Shown here piece by piece: positions 26,301 to 40,100 of a stretch of 64,000 bases of DNA. Source of the DNA: Lingula anatina (taxonomy: Eukaryota; Brachiopoda; Lingulata; Lingulida; Lingulidae); the NCBI RefSeq assembly GCF_001039355.2, contig NW_019775992.1, forward strand, positions 8,690 to 72,689, given 5' to 3'. Within the stretch, counting starts at the first letter, position 1. Each line of letters begins with the position of its first letter. The position numbers and the translations under genes were made by a program. The notes beneath the pieces were generated by a model that searched no databases, was not told where the DNA came from, and saw nothing but the letters and a program-made list of their open reading frames with translations.

Positions 26301-27659
26301 GCGATGTCATTGTGCAGAAATATTGCAGCAAGTGTTCAGTACTACCATAACAAATCTGTTTGTAAGTTGGCCAAGTTTTTATTTTTTTATGTATGTTTTG
26401 GGTTTCTTTCCATCCCAGCAGTGATATCGAGGGATGATCCTGAACTTTTTGAATAAACACAACACAAAGAAATTACACTCAAACAAAATATTCACCCTGT
26501 TGTTGTTTACTGTTTTGTGTTCAACCTTCTTTGTTTGTACAAGTGAGAAAAACATGAACTAAAATTATTTCCTTAAATACAAGAATTGTTAACAGTTAAT
26601 TTTAATCAATTAAACATTTATCAACAGAAATAACAAGACATAAGATTAGATTGCATCTTTGAGCCTTTGCCAGTATATACAAATGAAGTGTAAAATTAAG
26701 GTCATGAACTGGTAAAATATCCCTAAATATTGGTGTCAGATGAGGTTTGAAAGTATTCAAACAGATGTGCTACTTATTTTTAGAGTTCTGGAGAAAATTA
26801 AGCTGATGAAAAGCCATTTATTTTTCATTGTGTTCTTACAGTGCAAAGATTAGCTATTACCAGTGAGGACAGGGCAATTTTTTATCACTTTGTGTAAAAA
26901 TACATTTGAAATAGAAAATTAGATTAGATGATATATAATCTTCTGTTATTTTGTATACATTACTGCTTAATATCAGTTTACAAACCAAAGTAAATTTAGT
27001 TTTCACCTAAAATGTGTTTGAAAGAATTGGTGGATTAGATAATAAAGACTTTGGTTATGTAATCCTGGCTGTCAGCAAAAAAAAAGGTACTCACTTATTT
27101 TCTTCACTAAATATCATTAACCACAGATCAGTGATTGAATAATAACTCCTCAGTACATTGAACAGTTATTAATACAACTTAAAAGATATGGTATGTTTAT
27201 GATAAGAATATGAATTATTGCAGTTTATTGAGTGCTAAATGTTTTATTGTTACATTTGCTAGTTCTATACACATTTTATACAGATATGATTAATACAAAA
27301 ATATGAAAAAAGTATTAAAAGACAACGATTGCATTAACATTATATTTTTCTCAGGGTCATTTATTTTTTATAAACATGTTAAGTGCTGAAGTCTTCCCTG
27401 GAGTTTGTATTTATAACTACACAGTGTCCCAGACAGTGAACAATCAGAAACAGTTTGAGAAACAGACTTGGGGTATAGATTTCTGTTTTACCAGGGATAC
27501 ACATTTCACAGTCTATTTTCTCTCCAGTTTTCTAATTTTTTTCACTTTTTTTTTCTCAGGTTGAGTGACTTCCTGTTTGCAGTGGCCAGGTTTGCAGCTA
27601 TGAAGGAGGGACACAAGGAAAAAATATACAGAAGAATTCATGTATCAGACAGTGACTAA
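14350..27659 (+). CDS. MMAB: Cob(I)alamin adenosyltransferase, mitochondrial (nine exons)
   Basis: MMAB transfers adenosyl from ATP to cob(I)alamin, making adenosylcobalamin for methylmalonyl-CoA mutase in mitochondria. Coding exons are 14350-14486, 14642-14691, 15772-15865, 16175-16238, 16586-16658, 16914-16978, 17326-17390, 23070-23129 and 27560-27659, giving about 235 aa (human 250). Residues 1-45 form an Arg/Ser-rich, acid-poor leader that suits mitochondrial import. The PduO-type ATP-binding motif [22 protein letters not shown] begins at residue 56. [12 protein letters not shown] follows, then [26 protein letters not shown] (to residue 183, with the active-site Arg and Glu cluster) and [20 protein letters not shown] near the C terminus. 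Introns 7 and 8 are 5.7 and 4.4 kb. The exon 5 to 6 junction is uncertain: the acceptor at 16914 keeps phase but shortens a loop, whereas an acceptor at 16897 would need a different donor. Confidence 0.94.
15326..15730. repeat. 204-bp tandem duplication in MMAB intron 2
   Basis: Positions 15326-15529 and 15530-15730 are nearly identical head-to-tail copies. Both begin CAATATGCATTTTAGAGAC and end AGTTCACTGGAT. The second copy lacks three bases (ATC) near its start, and I found no other clear difference by eye. The array ends 41 bp before MMAB exon 3, so each copy brings the same possible branch point and pyrimidine-rich DNA close to that acceptor. Near identity implies a recent event or, alternatively, an assembly artefact. 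Confidence 0.93.
17391..23069 (+). other. MMAB intron 7, no further gene seen
   Basis: This 5.7-kb intron is A+T-rich with no recognisable exon on either strand. It contains a run of 16 C at 19726-19741. Frames at 20023-20256 and 22396-22695 (77 and 99 aa) show no family features and are taken as chance. Confidence 0.6.
23130..27559 (+). other. MMAB intron 8, no further gene seen
   Basis: This 4.4-kb intron has no supportable exon. Frames of 63-112 aa (for example 23790-24128) lack domains. A short GAGGGAGTT repeat occurs near 25953-25979, separated by about 20 bp. The acceptor before exon 9 has a strong T-rich tract. Confidence 0.6.
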
Positions 27660-27997
27660 TAGTATACCAAATATTAAGTAAAGAAGTATTAAAAACAAGA
27701 TACTGAGATATGAAATAAGAATTGGAAACAGGAAGTGTACATCTTCATCAATAAGCAGATGTATGTTATCTTCCGCATGTTGGGTATTATTCAGTTATGG
27801 AATGGCTTCTTTGCCTTGCAGTCAGGTTAATATTGCAAATGCTTATTTATTTTTGGAATGGCTTCTTTAACCAACAGTCATATAGATATTAGACCTGCAT
27901 ATTTATATTAACTTATTGATGCGCAGATACTGTGAAATGAACAAAGTGACCACAATGTCATCATGGTTGTGTATTTTATCAGAGTTTATCAGAGCTG

Positions 27998-28003
27998 AAT
28001 AAA
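27998..28003 (+). terminator. Candidate MMAB poly(A) signal
   Basis: AATAAA lies 339 bp after the MMAB stop codon and is followed within 15 bp by a GT-rich then T-rich stretch (GTGGCTTATTTTTTG), the usual downstream context. It would give a short 3' UTR. A second AATAAA at 31381 could serve a longer form. Confidence 0.6.
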
Positions 28004-30194
28004 AGCATGTGGCTTATTTTTTGCATTTATTTTAACTAATTTTACTACACTTTGTAAAGCATATGATATACTATTGCACAGTGTAAAGCGCCATGCAAAG
28101 TGGTTCTCTACATGGGTAAAGGTGGTGTAAAGGACCCAACTGATAATGGCACAAAGTTTTTGAGTGCAAAATTTCCGAACTATTTTAACGTCCCTGGACT
28201 AAGGCTCCATTCTTTTTACAAAAAGAAATTCCTGAAGATTGAAGAGTTTGTTGTCCTCAGCTGTACCTGCTTCCTACAACCTTTTGTCCTCAAACCACAA
28301 GAAAACACTTGACATCAAACTTTGAATTATAGACATAGAATTGCCTCACCACTCAAAAAAGGTACTGCTTGATTCTAATTTCAACCATCTGGCAACCCTC
28401 CACCAGATGACAGCACTTGTGCTTTGGGAAATTCTGTAGGAAATGAGTAAGTTACTGGAGTGGGAATCACCCAAGATATCCTAAGACAAGGCCTTCAATA
28501 CTGCATGATGTCATACAAGACTAGAAAATGTCTAAGAATCTGTGTGAAGAGGGGTTAACTTTTTAATGATGAGGAAGAAACTTCATGCGTTGGGAATGTT
28601 TTTGTAAAAAGCAATGCAAAAGTGACATCTAAAACGTGGAATATTTATTTGTACTAAGACTAAGACTGTAAGACTATAATTTGAAAATGAGAAAATGACC
28701 AGAAGAATCTCTTTGTATAAGTTGAGTCAGCCTTTATTTTTATTCATTGCTGCACTGCACTCCCTAGTCTGCCATTATTTCTGATCCAGCTCACCTCCAA
28801 ATCTCATGAAATTTTGCTTGATTTTACACTGTGTCATGGGACTTTGGGCTATTTTGGATGATTCCCATTGTAGTTTATTATTTTGTTTTATCTGTTGATT
28901 TTTTTCATGACATGTAGCTCATTGTATTGGTTGTTATTTAAATTTTTCTAGTTGAGGAAAGACCTGGCATCATTTCTAAATTTATTTTTAAAACTTTTTT
29001 TTCAAAACTGAGGAGTTTTCATAGGCAAGAAAGACATGTTTTATGTTAATAATGCTTTAGTTTTGATTTAAAAGTGATGCTTATACCATAATTGTATTCT
29101 ATACAGGACTTTTCAAACAAAATTACTTCTTGAAAAATCAGGTGGTGGTTCAATATCTTCATTATAATGTAAGTTTCATTGTAAGAAAAGATGACAAGAC
29201 AAGAAGCCACCATTGACATAATGGAAAGGATACATGGTTTTATTGACTTCCGAGTGAACTACATGTACATGTTTACAGACATTCATGGAGAGCGCTGTGG
29301 CTACCTGTAATCACTTCGTCCTGCTGAAAATTGATAAAAGCTGCTTCCTAGGTTTTTGGTTTGGTACTTTTACTCCTGCCGATTGTCTTGTTAGGTCTAA
29401 GTTGTTAAATAATGTAATACCCGTGATGTGGAAGGTTTAGTATTGTATTTGCTGGGAATGACATTATTTATTTAGATATCATTGGTGGAGAAGCATTTAG
29501 AAAAGCATACAGAATGTTCACTTGAGTGTACATGTATTCTTTTTATTATCAAGTATGCTTTATACAATAACATTTTACAGCATCTTAAATTGGACGTACA
29601 TTGTGTAATGGCTGCCCACATACTGCTAAAGAACAATGATTTAATGATGGATACACACAAAACAAACACTTTCATTTATTTGAATTGAATAAGAATGCCT
29701 CTGTTTATTGTAATATTAAAAGCTAGCAAGCAAACCAAAGCTATAAAATAAATTCTGCATATTCGTGGGCACTGATAACCCTTATGTCAGTAATTGTGTC
29801 TTTCCTTCTTTCATTCTTTTTCACTTTTTTTTCATGGTCCAACTTTACCCAAAGCCCTCATGATCTTGCATTTGCTCATTTAAGAAGCATGCCTCAAGTT
29901 CACAAAGTTGACAGATAAATAAGATAGGAAGCCTCCTAGAGTTTATGAATCACAGCAGAAGGATAACACTAAATCTTCATCCACCACTGGCCTGCTGTGC
30001 TGCAAGATGTACGGCCCTCCTTTGATCCAGCCTTTCACTTAGTACGCTAATGCATGGGAACACCTCTCTCACTGATGTTGCATTTTATGTTTAACCTAGT
30101 TGATACTCTGTGGAACTGTTTCGCTTTACCATGTACATTGTACTTTTAAATCCCAGTCTCATTTTGCTTCTGTTTAGGATGGAGGGTGCCATGC

Positions 30195-30450
30195 ATTTAC
30201 AGTTTTCCCTTTTACCCCCTCTTATTTCCCACATGTGCCTTTCTTTCTCATCCCTTCCTTCTCTTGTATGCTCCCTCCCAACTCCTCTTCCTACGAGGGT
30301 TTCCTTCCCTTTTTACGACTTGTCACCTAACCCTCTTCCTCACCATCTATTTCATACTTTCCTCTTCCTCCTCACCAAACCCCCCTTTTCTCTCCAATTT
30401 AAAACTTTTATTATCCCTGCAGCTCATCTCCCCGGGTGTACTCACTCCTC
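30195..30450. repeat. Polypyrimidine-biased tract
   Basis: About 250 bp on the plus strand are dominated by C and T (CTCTT, CCTTCC, CTTCCTC and similar). The bias gives two overlapping plus-strand frames (30110-30499 and 30186-30539) full of Pro, Ser, Leu and Phe. I read these as composition artefacts rather than genes. Confidence 0.7.
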
Positions 30451-31429
30451 CTTTCAGAAATTCACATCAAAACATCTTGAACCTTGGCCAACCAAATAAA
30501 GAGGGAATATGTAATAAAGACAGGTGGATTTCTAGTTGATTTATCTCATCAATTCTCACCAGACGTCTCTGATCACACTTGCAGGAATGGTACGCTTGAT
30601 GATCACAAGCCAATGTTCAAAAACTGGAATTTTTTTTTCTGCTCTGTTTCAAAAAAGTTTCAGATAACCATGGGTAACAGTTCAGGATTTGTAAGTGTGA
30701 TCTCACTTTCTTCGTTTGGTGTAAGCAAGAGATTCTGTTGGAGAATTCAGATTGTTTGAGAGTTTTCAGGATCCTTCTGATATTCTATGGATAATGACAT
30801 TCTTTATGGGAATTATTTTTCCAAAACTGCCTGAGCTTTATTACAGGTAAAGATCAATAATCAGCTACGCAGCATCAAAATTAATTTTCTTTCAATTGAT
30901 AAAATGTTTTATGGTAAGAAAGATGTACAGTGACAAATGTTGCATGTTTCTGAAATGATATATCTTGACAGATTGCCAGTTACACTACGTTACAGGGGAA
31001 TGTGTAACAAATCATTCAAATGTGAGAATCTGCACTTCTCAAGTGCCTGCAAATAAATCTGAACCCAAGGAACTGGTATTTGGCAGTCTTCTTAAGCTTG
31101 TACATAAGACTTTAAAAGAAGTGGGGAGTGAGTTCAAGTGAAATGCCAAAATAGTTTGAAATGCCTCTAAAAAGCATGCATTTACTTGCCTCAAACCAGG
31201 CCCATCTCAAAGCAGTCTGACACCACTTGGATTAAATTCCATAATTTCTCAATATCCTTTTAAGTACTTGCTTGCTTGAAACTTGTTTTAAGAAATTGTG
31301 TAATTTTGTTTTTTTTCAGGGCTGTTGTCTTCAAATGTTAACACATTCTATCCTTTTAATTTTATAAATTTGCTTTGTTTAATAAATTCTGTTTACAAAA
31401 AGACAGTTTACACACATTTCAGAACATAC

Positions 31430-31435
31430 TTTATT
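31430..31435 (-). terminator. Candidate distal poly(A) signal of SBSPON-like gene
   Basis: TTTATT on the plus strand is AATAAA on the minus strand, 2.7 kb after the stop codon at 34160. The distance is long and nearer variant signals may be used, so support is weak. Confidence 0.3.
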
Positions 31436-34159
31436 ACTGTTTAAAATATAGATAAAAAATTAACAAATTACTTGCATAGACACTGATATTAAAACTAAAC
31501 GTAGTATTAATCAACATTGCATAGAAGCACACACTATCTATCTTACAAATAATAAATATCATGGCAGCTTGTATGATCTAAAATAATATTAATTGGTATC
31601 AGTTACATGATTTATAGCTAAAATTTTAAACAAATGACCAAAGGTGAATTCCAATGCACAGATTCTATAAATTTACATTAACTTTTTCAAAAGCAAAAAA
31701 TACATTTTCAGATATGATGTTAAAGCAGTTCTTGGAAAATTTATAAAGTCTGTCTAGAATTAGTTTATTCAACAACCAATCATAATGCATTTCATTTCTT
31801 AGACATTAACATAAATCAAAATATTTTGTGACTATTTCCAGATAAGTAGTGGAATATTGGACCTTGAGCAGAATGTTTCTTGAATCTATGTCATAATTTT
31901 GGGTAGACAGAAGTCCAGTTTTAACTGGTCAGTCCATTGACTGGCCCTGATGAGATAGACATTAGGTACATATTAACAACTATTAAAATACAGCAATTAG
32001 AATCCCTTGGTGAAACCAAACATGATTTAATATTCTTACACAATTTGATAGGTCCCCGTGGGACTGATTAATACCAAGTACTTTCCCTGGTTTACAATCA
32101 ACCTGGTCCAGGCTACTCTCTCTCTCTATATGTATATATTTGGTCAGATACCCCGAGGTTATAAAGTCCACATACACAGGAGGAAAGGTGTGGAATATTA
32201 TCCAAATCTTTAAATGTACCTGAGGTTTTATATTTATATAAATTTACAGATGCATAGTTTTTATGCGCACCAATCAGTTAGATGAAGATAAAATTCCAAC
32301 TCAGATCCTCCTGTCTTCACCTCACCATCCTGAATAATGTAAAACCAACCCATTAATACTAGATGTAACATAAAAGAAAGAGAAATTCCAGTCAGAGGCA
32401 AAGTGATCATAACAATTATAATAAAAGTGCCTCCCTCAACCATCAACAACATGAGTTAATTATTTAAAAGATCTACATCTATGTCCTAGATACGATTTCA
32501 GCACTGTTCCCCAAATGCATAATTGACAAATGAGGACATTTGTACCTATTTACAAGTGCTTACTCAATTTACTGAATAAAATGGCCAAAGCAGTATGCAC
32601 TTGAAATACAGTTGCATGTCATATTTTCTGAAAGCTCAAAGAACCAGCAGTGTAAGTAGTTTATATTCCAAAAAATATGAGGTAGTGTACTACAATTTGT
32701 GTACAAGTATGCGGAGTGGGTAATTTGAGCAAAGGCAGCTTCTGCAACACTAGAATACCCATGCATCCTATTTAAACTACTAAAATCTCAAACTGTACCA
32801 AAGAAAATGCCCATGATCAAGTAACACATTTTCACTTTTTCATCTCATCAACATCATCATGCTTATTTAAAATAATGAACAACAGACTTAAATGCAAAAT
32901 CTGGTAAAGACTTTAAAATGCTAAGTTACTGTACAATATACTAGAAATGGTAAGAATTATTTCCCATAATTCGTAAAAAAAAGTTTCTAGATCAACTATG
33001 TTAATAAATCTAACTGGAAAATCTATGAAGATTACAAATGTACACGAGTTCCATATGCGATAAAATTCTACAATATGCTAAAAATAAAAAAAGACAATTT
33101 TCAACCTTAAAATCCAATGAAGTTCTGACATCAATTTGGCAAAAACTTGAATTTTCAATTTCTGAGTCACTCTGATATCAATTTGGCAAAAACAGGAAAA
33201 GTAAAAAGTATTAGTATACCCTGAATTCTTAACAGAAAATATTTTGAACCACATTAAATCAATCCCTACCTTATTTAAATAATATTGCTAAGTTTATCTT
33301 ATGTATGCAAGTAAACTATATTATCTTAAACCCTTCATATTGGCAAAAGCTGCACCTTATAATGGAAGATCGGTGGGAACCCTTTATACTTAATATAAGA
33401 TTTACGTAAAAGTAAATAATCACTCAGCTGTACTATTACTTAAAACACCTGTTGCATAATGCTACTGATATATATTTACAAGAAATGACTTTCACAGGGT
33501 TCTCAGCAATTTACTATTTGGCAAAAAATTCAGACAGTGGGTAGATGGCATGATAACATTGCAATTACTGGTAACATGTCTGATTCTGCTCAAATTCACT
33601 TGACACAACGGTATCAGGATTTTTTTCATCAGTCATCCGCTTGCTGCTTGGGTGGGATTGAACTGAACCCAGCCAACAAAACCGCTGCAGAACAGACCCT
33701 GCATGCTGTGTTGATATCTTTTTCAAGGGGCAGACTGTATAAATGTGCTGCAGTGGTTACTGGGTTCTTATAACATCTTATACTCACATTGTTGTGCTAT
33801 ACAACTAAATCCATACCATACTAGCTGTGAGTGTGGCTATACAGAATTTACAGCACTCTCTAATGAGAAAGCCTTGAACTGTCTGGTTTTAGTTGTGTCT
33901 GGAGTAGGAAATTTGATTTAAAATGTACATGATTTCCATTTTGCAATACTTTGTACAGCTGATACCGCACTATCTTGCCGGCATGAGGTTTCCCATTCGG
34001 CTTTTTGCCAGCTAGGGTTATCTAACTATAATTATAATAAAGAGAAGGGAGGGGGTCTGTACATAACTCTGTGGTAGTTGGGAAAGGGTATAGACACATA
34101 GACACTATGTACAAGTTTGATTTTTTCCTAAATAAATCTCTCCTCAGGTAAGTATCAAC

Positions 34160-37100
34160 TCAGATGAAGATGAAGTCCTTCCTAGTACCCTCATCACATC
34201 GTCCCTCTTTGTGTACAGTCCTCATTATCCATTTACCATGGCAACCGCGTGCATTTACAGCATTCCATCTCGTGATTTGGTTAATGACACCATGTCCTTT
34301 ACAGCGGGTGCCTAGACTCTTCCACATGGCGGTGGGCTGGCATTCAACACATATTTGGGCTCCCTTCTCCAGAACCTTTGCCCAAGGGGTAATGTTGGAT
34401 TTCTGGCAGACTCTTCTTGAAGAAACAATCTCATAGGTGGCATAGTAGCTGGAAGGTAAAAATAAAAAGAGATAACAATTTAGCTAATGGTCAAAAATGG
34501 ACAGGCACTGGTTGTTTAATTACTGACTCATTTTAAATTCTGGTCTACTGGGCATTAACCAATAAAGATGCTACACTAAACTGTGTGGAACAGGAAACAA
34601 TTTACACAATGATTAGTCTAATTTCCATCACAACATTGGAACAGATACCAGAAAATTGAAACAAATATTCACTTAATCAAATAAGACTGGCGCCTTCAAA
34701 CAGAATTTACAAGATCAAATTTATGGTCAAATTAACTGCAGAAATCTCTTGTCCCTTGGTAGAAATAAATCCTAATAAACATTCATAAAAATAATGGGAG
34801 AAATTGAGATCTCTTCATGCAGAAATGTGACTGAACTTTTATGACATTCTGTACTTAGTACCCATTCTAAACAAACCAGTTTATTCTGACAGTCAAATGG
34901 ATACACCATAAACATAAAAGGCCATTCAGAATGAAATGGTAGACAAATAAAAGGACTGGTAACAATTTTTGCTGGTAATTAAAAGTTGCCAAACACTCAA
35001 ATGACACTTTTTATGTCCCATTGCATTTCTATTGACCATTAAATGACTGACAGAAGTTTGGAATTGTTAGAACTATAAATATACCCTGGAAGTCCAATGC
35101 AGAGACAGAGTAGATTGGTTTTTGGCAGTTTGAAGGATTTCATCTTTTTGCTTACTGTGCTCTGATTTGCACATCTCTGTTTTATTCATAGACCTAAAAA
35201 AACCAAGCCATTTTCCACCTCCCTATCACTATGAAATCTTATTAGTCTGGGAACCTTCGGAATTCAATTTGCCTTCATTTCTCCAAAGCTTGGAAAAACA
35301 TGTAAGGTTTTCCTTTGCACTGCAGAAAAAACATCCCACAATGCATTCCAGATTGCCCAAGGGAAACCATGGCATAAAAAGAGAGAAACCATTAGAACCT
35401 GATCAGTTGCTCTGCATTTTTTATCTTGAGAAAAAACGCATAACAGCAAATGTATTTTTAACTATAAAATAAATAAATAAATAAATAAACAGATATATAA
35501 ATCAACAAACAAACAAATAAATCAACAAACAAGTAAATGAAGCTTTTACCTTTTAATGGTCTTTTTGTACCAAATAGAAATATTTTTTTGAGGGCGGGGG
35601 GGTTGTTGAAGTATAATGCAATTTGCAGATATTGGCTAAAAAAATTGACATTAACATTTTGTTAGTTATGTTATGAATTGACTGCATTTCTTGAGTACTA
35701 ATCACTCAAGCAATATTTCAAATCTTGTCCCCCTCAATAAAACATTCAAACTCAACCCAAACATTACTGTGAGAAGTTTAAGCACCACTAGTAAATCGAA
35801 GTAACACATGTGCCAAACAGTGCTTGTCTGAACTAAAATTACAACTTTCTTTATGTCATTCACCATATCTCTGCAATAACACAATAATTTTCTTCTTCAT
35901 AGAATCCTAAACAAGGTGCACCCACATGCATTTCTATGTACTTATATTGAATCAAGCAGCAGTATATAAAGAAACCAAGTTAGCCGTAGGCTAGCTGTGT
36001 TTTTTTCCTTGTTACAAGGAGGTAATGGTCAATGCTTGTGTGGTTTCTATTAGCACCATGCTAGTGAAGTTGTCTGAACAATTACGCTGTTTCCACAACC
36101 TGCTGCTAAGGTTCTTGTTACCAAAATGGCAAAGGTGACGATAGGGAAAAAAGGTGCCAGAGTCTCTGACAATCAAATGTCCTAATCACGGAAGGCAGCT
36201 CCATTCTTCACTATCAACACAATCTAGGCAGAGAACCTTTAACAGAGACTGACGGAACAATTGTAAAAGCTCAGAAAAACTTGTCAACCAGTTGAAATTA
36301 ATCGTATATGAAATTCACAATGATGTTACATTTGCCATACAATAATTAAGGTGTTTATGCAATGTTTACATTAATATGAGATGGCATGTTTCCATTTTGA
36401 AACCTTTTTCTTAATCTATTTCAATCATTGTTTACTTTCATACTGTTTCTTTTATCACAAGTATTTTTTTAAATTTCCAATATTGTTAAAATCATGGAAA
36501 CATGTTTTTAACCTATTTTACCCAAGACATTGTATCCATTCCTTGAAAATTTTCAGATCGGCTTTGTTAACCTTAAGAAGCAAATGTCAATGAAACAAAG
36601 AAGGGACATATGAAGGAAAGATGATAGACACACAATTTAAAAAAGTCCTTTCGAACAATGAAATTAAAAGAAAACACTGATGTGATGAATCACTGAAGAT
36701 AAAAATCTGGACAAAGGACTCAACTTGACCGGGACCAACGGATTACAAAGGACACTGACAGTTTTGGCCCTGAAGTGATTTCCAAAATGACCAGTCTTTG
36801 ACCACTGGACACATCTACCAGTCATCAGGGGTGGCCTCAGTGGTGTGAAAATGATATGTCTTGTATCCGGAGTTTTTGTGAACATACAATTGAAAATGTC
36901 TGTATTGTGGCTTGAAAAGATGGACATGTGGCTTCAGTTTGCAGTGTGTGGATAAGAAAATTTCATCAATCCTGAATGTGTGACTTATTTATACTGTACC
37001 AAATTCATTTCATTTGCACTTATACCTGTGGTTGACTATAAAGTATGTTTGAGCTATTTTTTTTCTTTTTATGAACTGACAGAAGAAATATGTATTTACA

Positions 37101-40100
37101 CTGGTGTTTGGTTTTATTTTATAGTGTGTATCACCTATTGCCATCAAAGAAACCAATGTAATGGATTTCCAGCTTTCAAATTCAGTGCCAGGCAGAAAAA
37201 AATAGCTACTTCCATATTGCATAAGTCTGAAAAGAATTTCAGCTCTTTCAGAAGGACTATCCTATATTCTGTTATTGAAACAACAATATTGACATTTTAT
37301 TTCCACCATACTGGATTCATGTGCAAAAATTCAAATTACATCTGCAATGACAAAATACTTCTTCCACTCTCTGAACAAGAAAAACCTCTTGGGCCTGACA
37401 ATCTATTCAAAGGATAAAATCACCAGGGTTACAAAGAGATATCGAGGACATGTCAAAGCCTGTGCACTAGTAGTGGGACTGGTGCATCTAAACAAGGGTC
37501 AAGTAGGGACAGAAAGTGTGTGTGTCAGCCTCTCCTCATTCTGGTGGCAAGGGGCAGAGTGCCACACGAAAGAAATACACCACTCTATTATTTCCCTTTG
37601 TTCAAATCCTGTCAATGAGTTTTAAACTTGTTCTTAATGACCGCAATGCCACACAGAGATGCATTATTTGCTTTTGTTAAAATGCTGTCAATGACTTTTC
37701 AATTATTTTCTATTGGTCAAACTTGGTAGAAGTAATGAGAGAAAAAAAACCTGTTCAAGTACCAGGGCTATTATTTCCTACAACTCTGATTGAAATCCCT
37801 AAACTCAAAATTTACCCTGGATAAAAATATCATCTGTGATGTGCATGTGCGTGCATCTGTGTGAGAACAGGGGTGTGTTGATATCCACAACCCATGTGTA
37901 ATTACCCAATTAATCACTAACTCTTAATCCTATATCTACAATGTGGTGTAATACCGATATTTGCCACAACACCATTCTATGTACTTCTGAACTATTAATC
38001 TCCAAGAATCACCTCAACCTATTGTACATCACATCTGCTTAGCACTGGGCTTTAGGTTTAAGGTGAGATAAGCTTAAGCCCCTCACCCCACCCCCTTTGA
38101 CAAGACCAGGTAAATACATAGTGACAGGTCAGAACTATAAGTAACAGTTAAGCATCTTTATTTTCATCCCACATCATCAACTGGGATGCCTTGGATTATA
38201 GATTATACTCCGATAGGCAGTCATTTAATCTGATGGAATTCAAAATAAAAACATTCCTTTTTTTCAGCATCGCCAAAATCCCTTAAAATTTGCTACCTTA
38301 CGGTTATCATCTTTTTACCAGGTAACCTCAAACCACTACATACAAACAAATACCAGGTAATTTTAGCTCAACTTGTGAATTTGTGTGGGGTTAATCTTGG
38401 GGCAGACTGAAAATGAAGAGCAAATTATAGGACTTGGGATCCTGTTTTTTTCTTTTTTTGACATTGATCATTTTCAGGAAACCTTTGAGTGCAAATGCCA
38501 AAACGGTGGTGACTGCTTAGTTCCATTTACAAAGAGAAGATGGTAGGTTTCAAGTCATTATCTCCACATCATTATCATGAAAGCTCAAATGTGCTGGGAT
38601 GGTGTCCCTGGTAATGAGCTTTTAAGGACAGTAATATCTTCCTGAATTTATTTTTCTTTAAACCTAATGCTTTTAAGGGGAACTTAAACATGTGACCACA
38701 CACCTCAAGATAAGAGTTGGGGACCTGTTCCAAAAAAGAACTTAAGTCCAGAAACTGGTCGAAACTTTTAACCAAAAATTCAAGCTACTTTGTCCCACGT
38801 TCGACAAATAAGTAGCCTGACATTAAATGTTATACTGCATTCGTTTTAAAATAAGAAGGACATGGTATTGTTTCTGAGCACTTCCAACTTTATTTAAGAG
38901 GACTATAGCATAGATCTTGAACTGATGTAGTTCAGTTTTTCGAGAAAGTTAAGACCAATGTTCAGATTTTAGTTATTTTGTGAATAAGGTCCCAGGGGTG
39001 CCCCATATTGGGAGGACATGTACTGAAGAGCATACAGATGGTTGTTGAATCACTCAAATTTCTAACCCTTTTTGTTTAGCAGGACACATGAATCTTTTGA
39101 CTTAATAAACTTTTCAGATTTTGTTTTTTTAAGATCTCTTCCATTTTTCTAAATAAAAATGAGATTTTCATCACACTGTCACAGCTGTGTTGTAGGAAAT
39201 CTGATGTAATATGAACAAGTGCTTTTCATAACACATTCCATCAACAGACATCTGAAGTATTCCGAGCATGTTTCAACTGAATTTTTTTGACGAGAAATGA
39301 CTTCAACACTTGACAAAACTTGTATTTATTGTCACCTTCCTTAACACTCTCACAGCATATTTCTTGAGCAGACAGGAAATAAATAGTTTCGTTCATTTCT
39401 CTAAAAATTCCCTTAATTTCACCAAAGAACTTAAATGCACTGTTAGCTGTAAGTGACATAAATTTTCATGTGTACAAAACAAACTTGGAATTTTGCTTTT
39501 AATTTCACCAAGATGCACTTTTGATTAACATATCAAAACAACTAGATTAATGAGTCATCATGTGGTTCTCACCAGAAGTATTTCACCAGAAATATAGGTA
39601 AGAAACTGTTACATCATCAAACAATATTGTTTTCAATAATGATAATTCATCATCCTAGACAGTGATAACAGGGCTCAAGCCTTGTAACTCAGTTGCTGAG
39701 AAACAAAAGAGCCACAAAAAGACAAAGGAACAATACTCAGGAACAAGCCTGGAGTTGTTGAGGTTGAAAGAGGAATGAGGGGGAGGGTATATCAGTGCTC
39801 AGTGGTAAGTACTGTGGTCAAATGTGTGGTCAAACAGTGGTCAGTCTAACAGTTCATGCATTTAGATCAACCAGGTGCAATCCACTCTTGGTCACAGTGT
39901 ACACCTTAATGCTTCATTATCACATTATATTTGCAGAAACTAGATTCATCTGGAAAATTCCAAAATCAATTCAACCCTGACAGTCTTTGCACTGGTAGAC
40001 CCTGTCCCATCTAGAGATAAATGTGGGGTGATAAACACTGGGGAAACAAATCATCAGCAGTAGACAGACAAACCCAAACAAAACCACCATTTCCTTGTTT

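Larger units (their letters stand above)
28020..34159. other. Region between convergent MMAB and SBSPON-like genes
   Basis: No gene is supported in these 6.1 kb. The right-hand part is probably the 3' UTR of the SBSPON-like gene on the minus strand, possibly reaching AATAAA at 31435-31430 (2.7 kb of UTR). A plus-strand AATAAA at 31381-31386 lies 44 bp to its left. A 17-bp direct repeat (ATCAATTTGGCAAAAAC) occurs twice between about 33131 and 33196. Frames in this interval have no recognisable domains. Confidence 0.5.

Noticed and set aside
30110-30539. Two overlapping plus-strand frames of 129 and 117 aa
   Set aside because: Both come from a C/T-biased tract. Two overlapping long frames in one biased tract are expected by chance, and the proteins are low in complexity.
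36980-37417. Longest open frame in the window, 145 aa on the plus strand
   Set aside because: It lies inside SBSPON-like intron 3 on the opposite strand, is rich in Phe, Tyr and Ile as expected of A+T-rich chance frames, and shows no domain or gene-like flanks.
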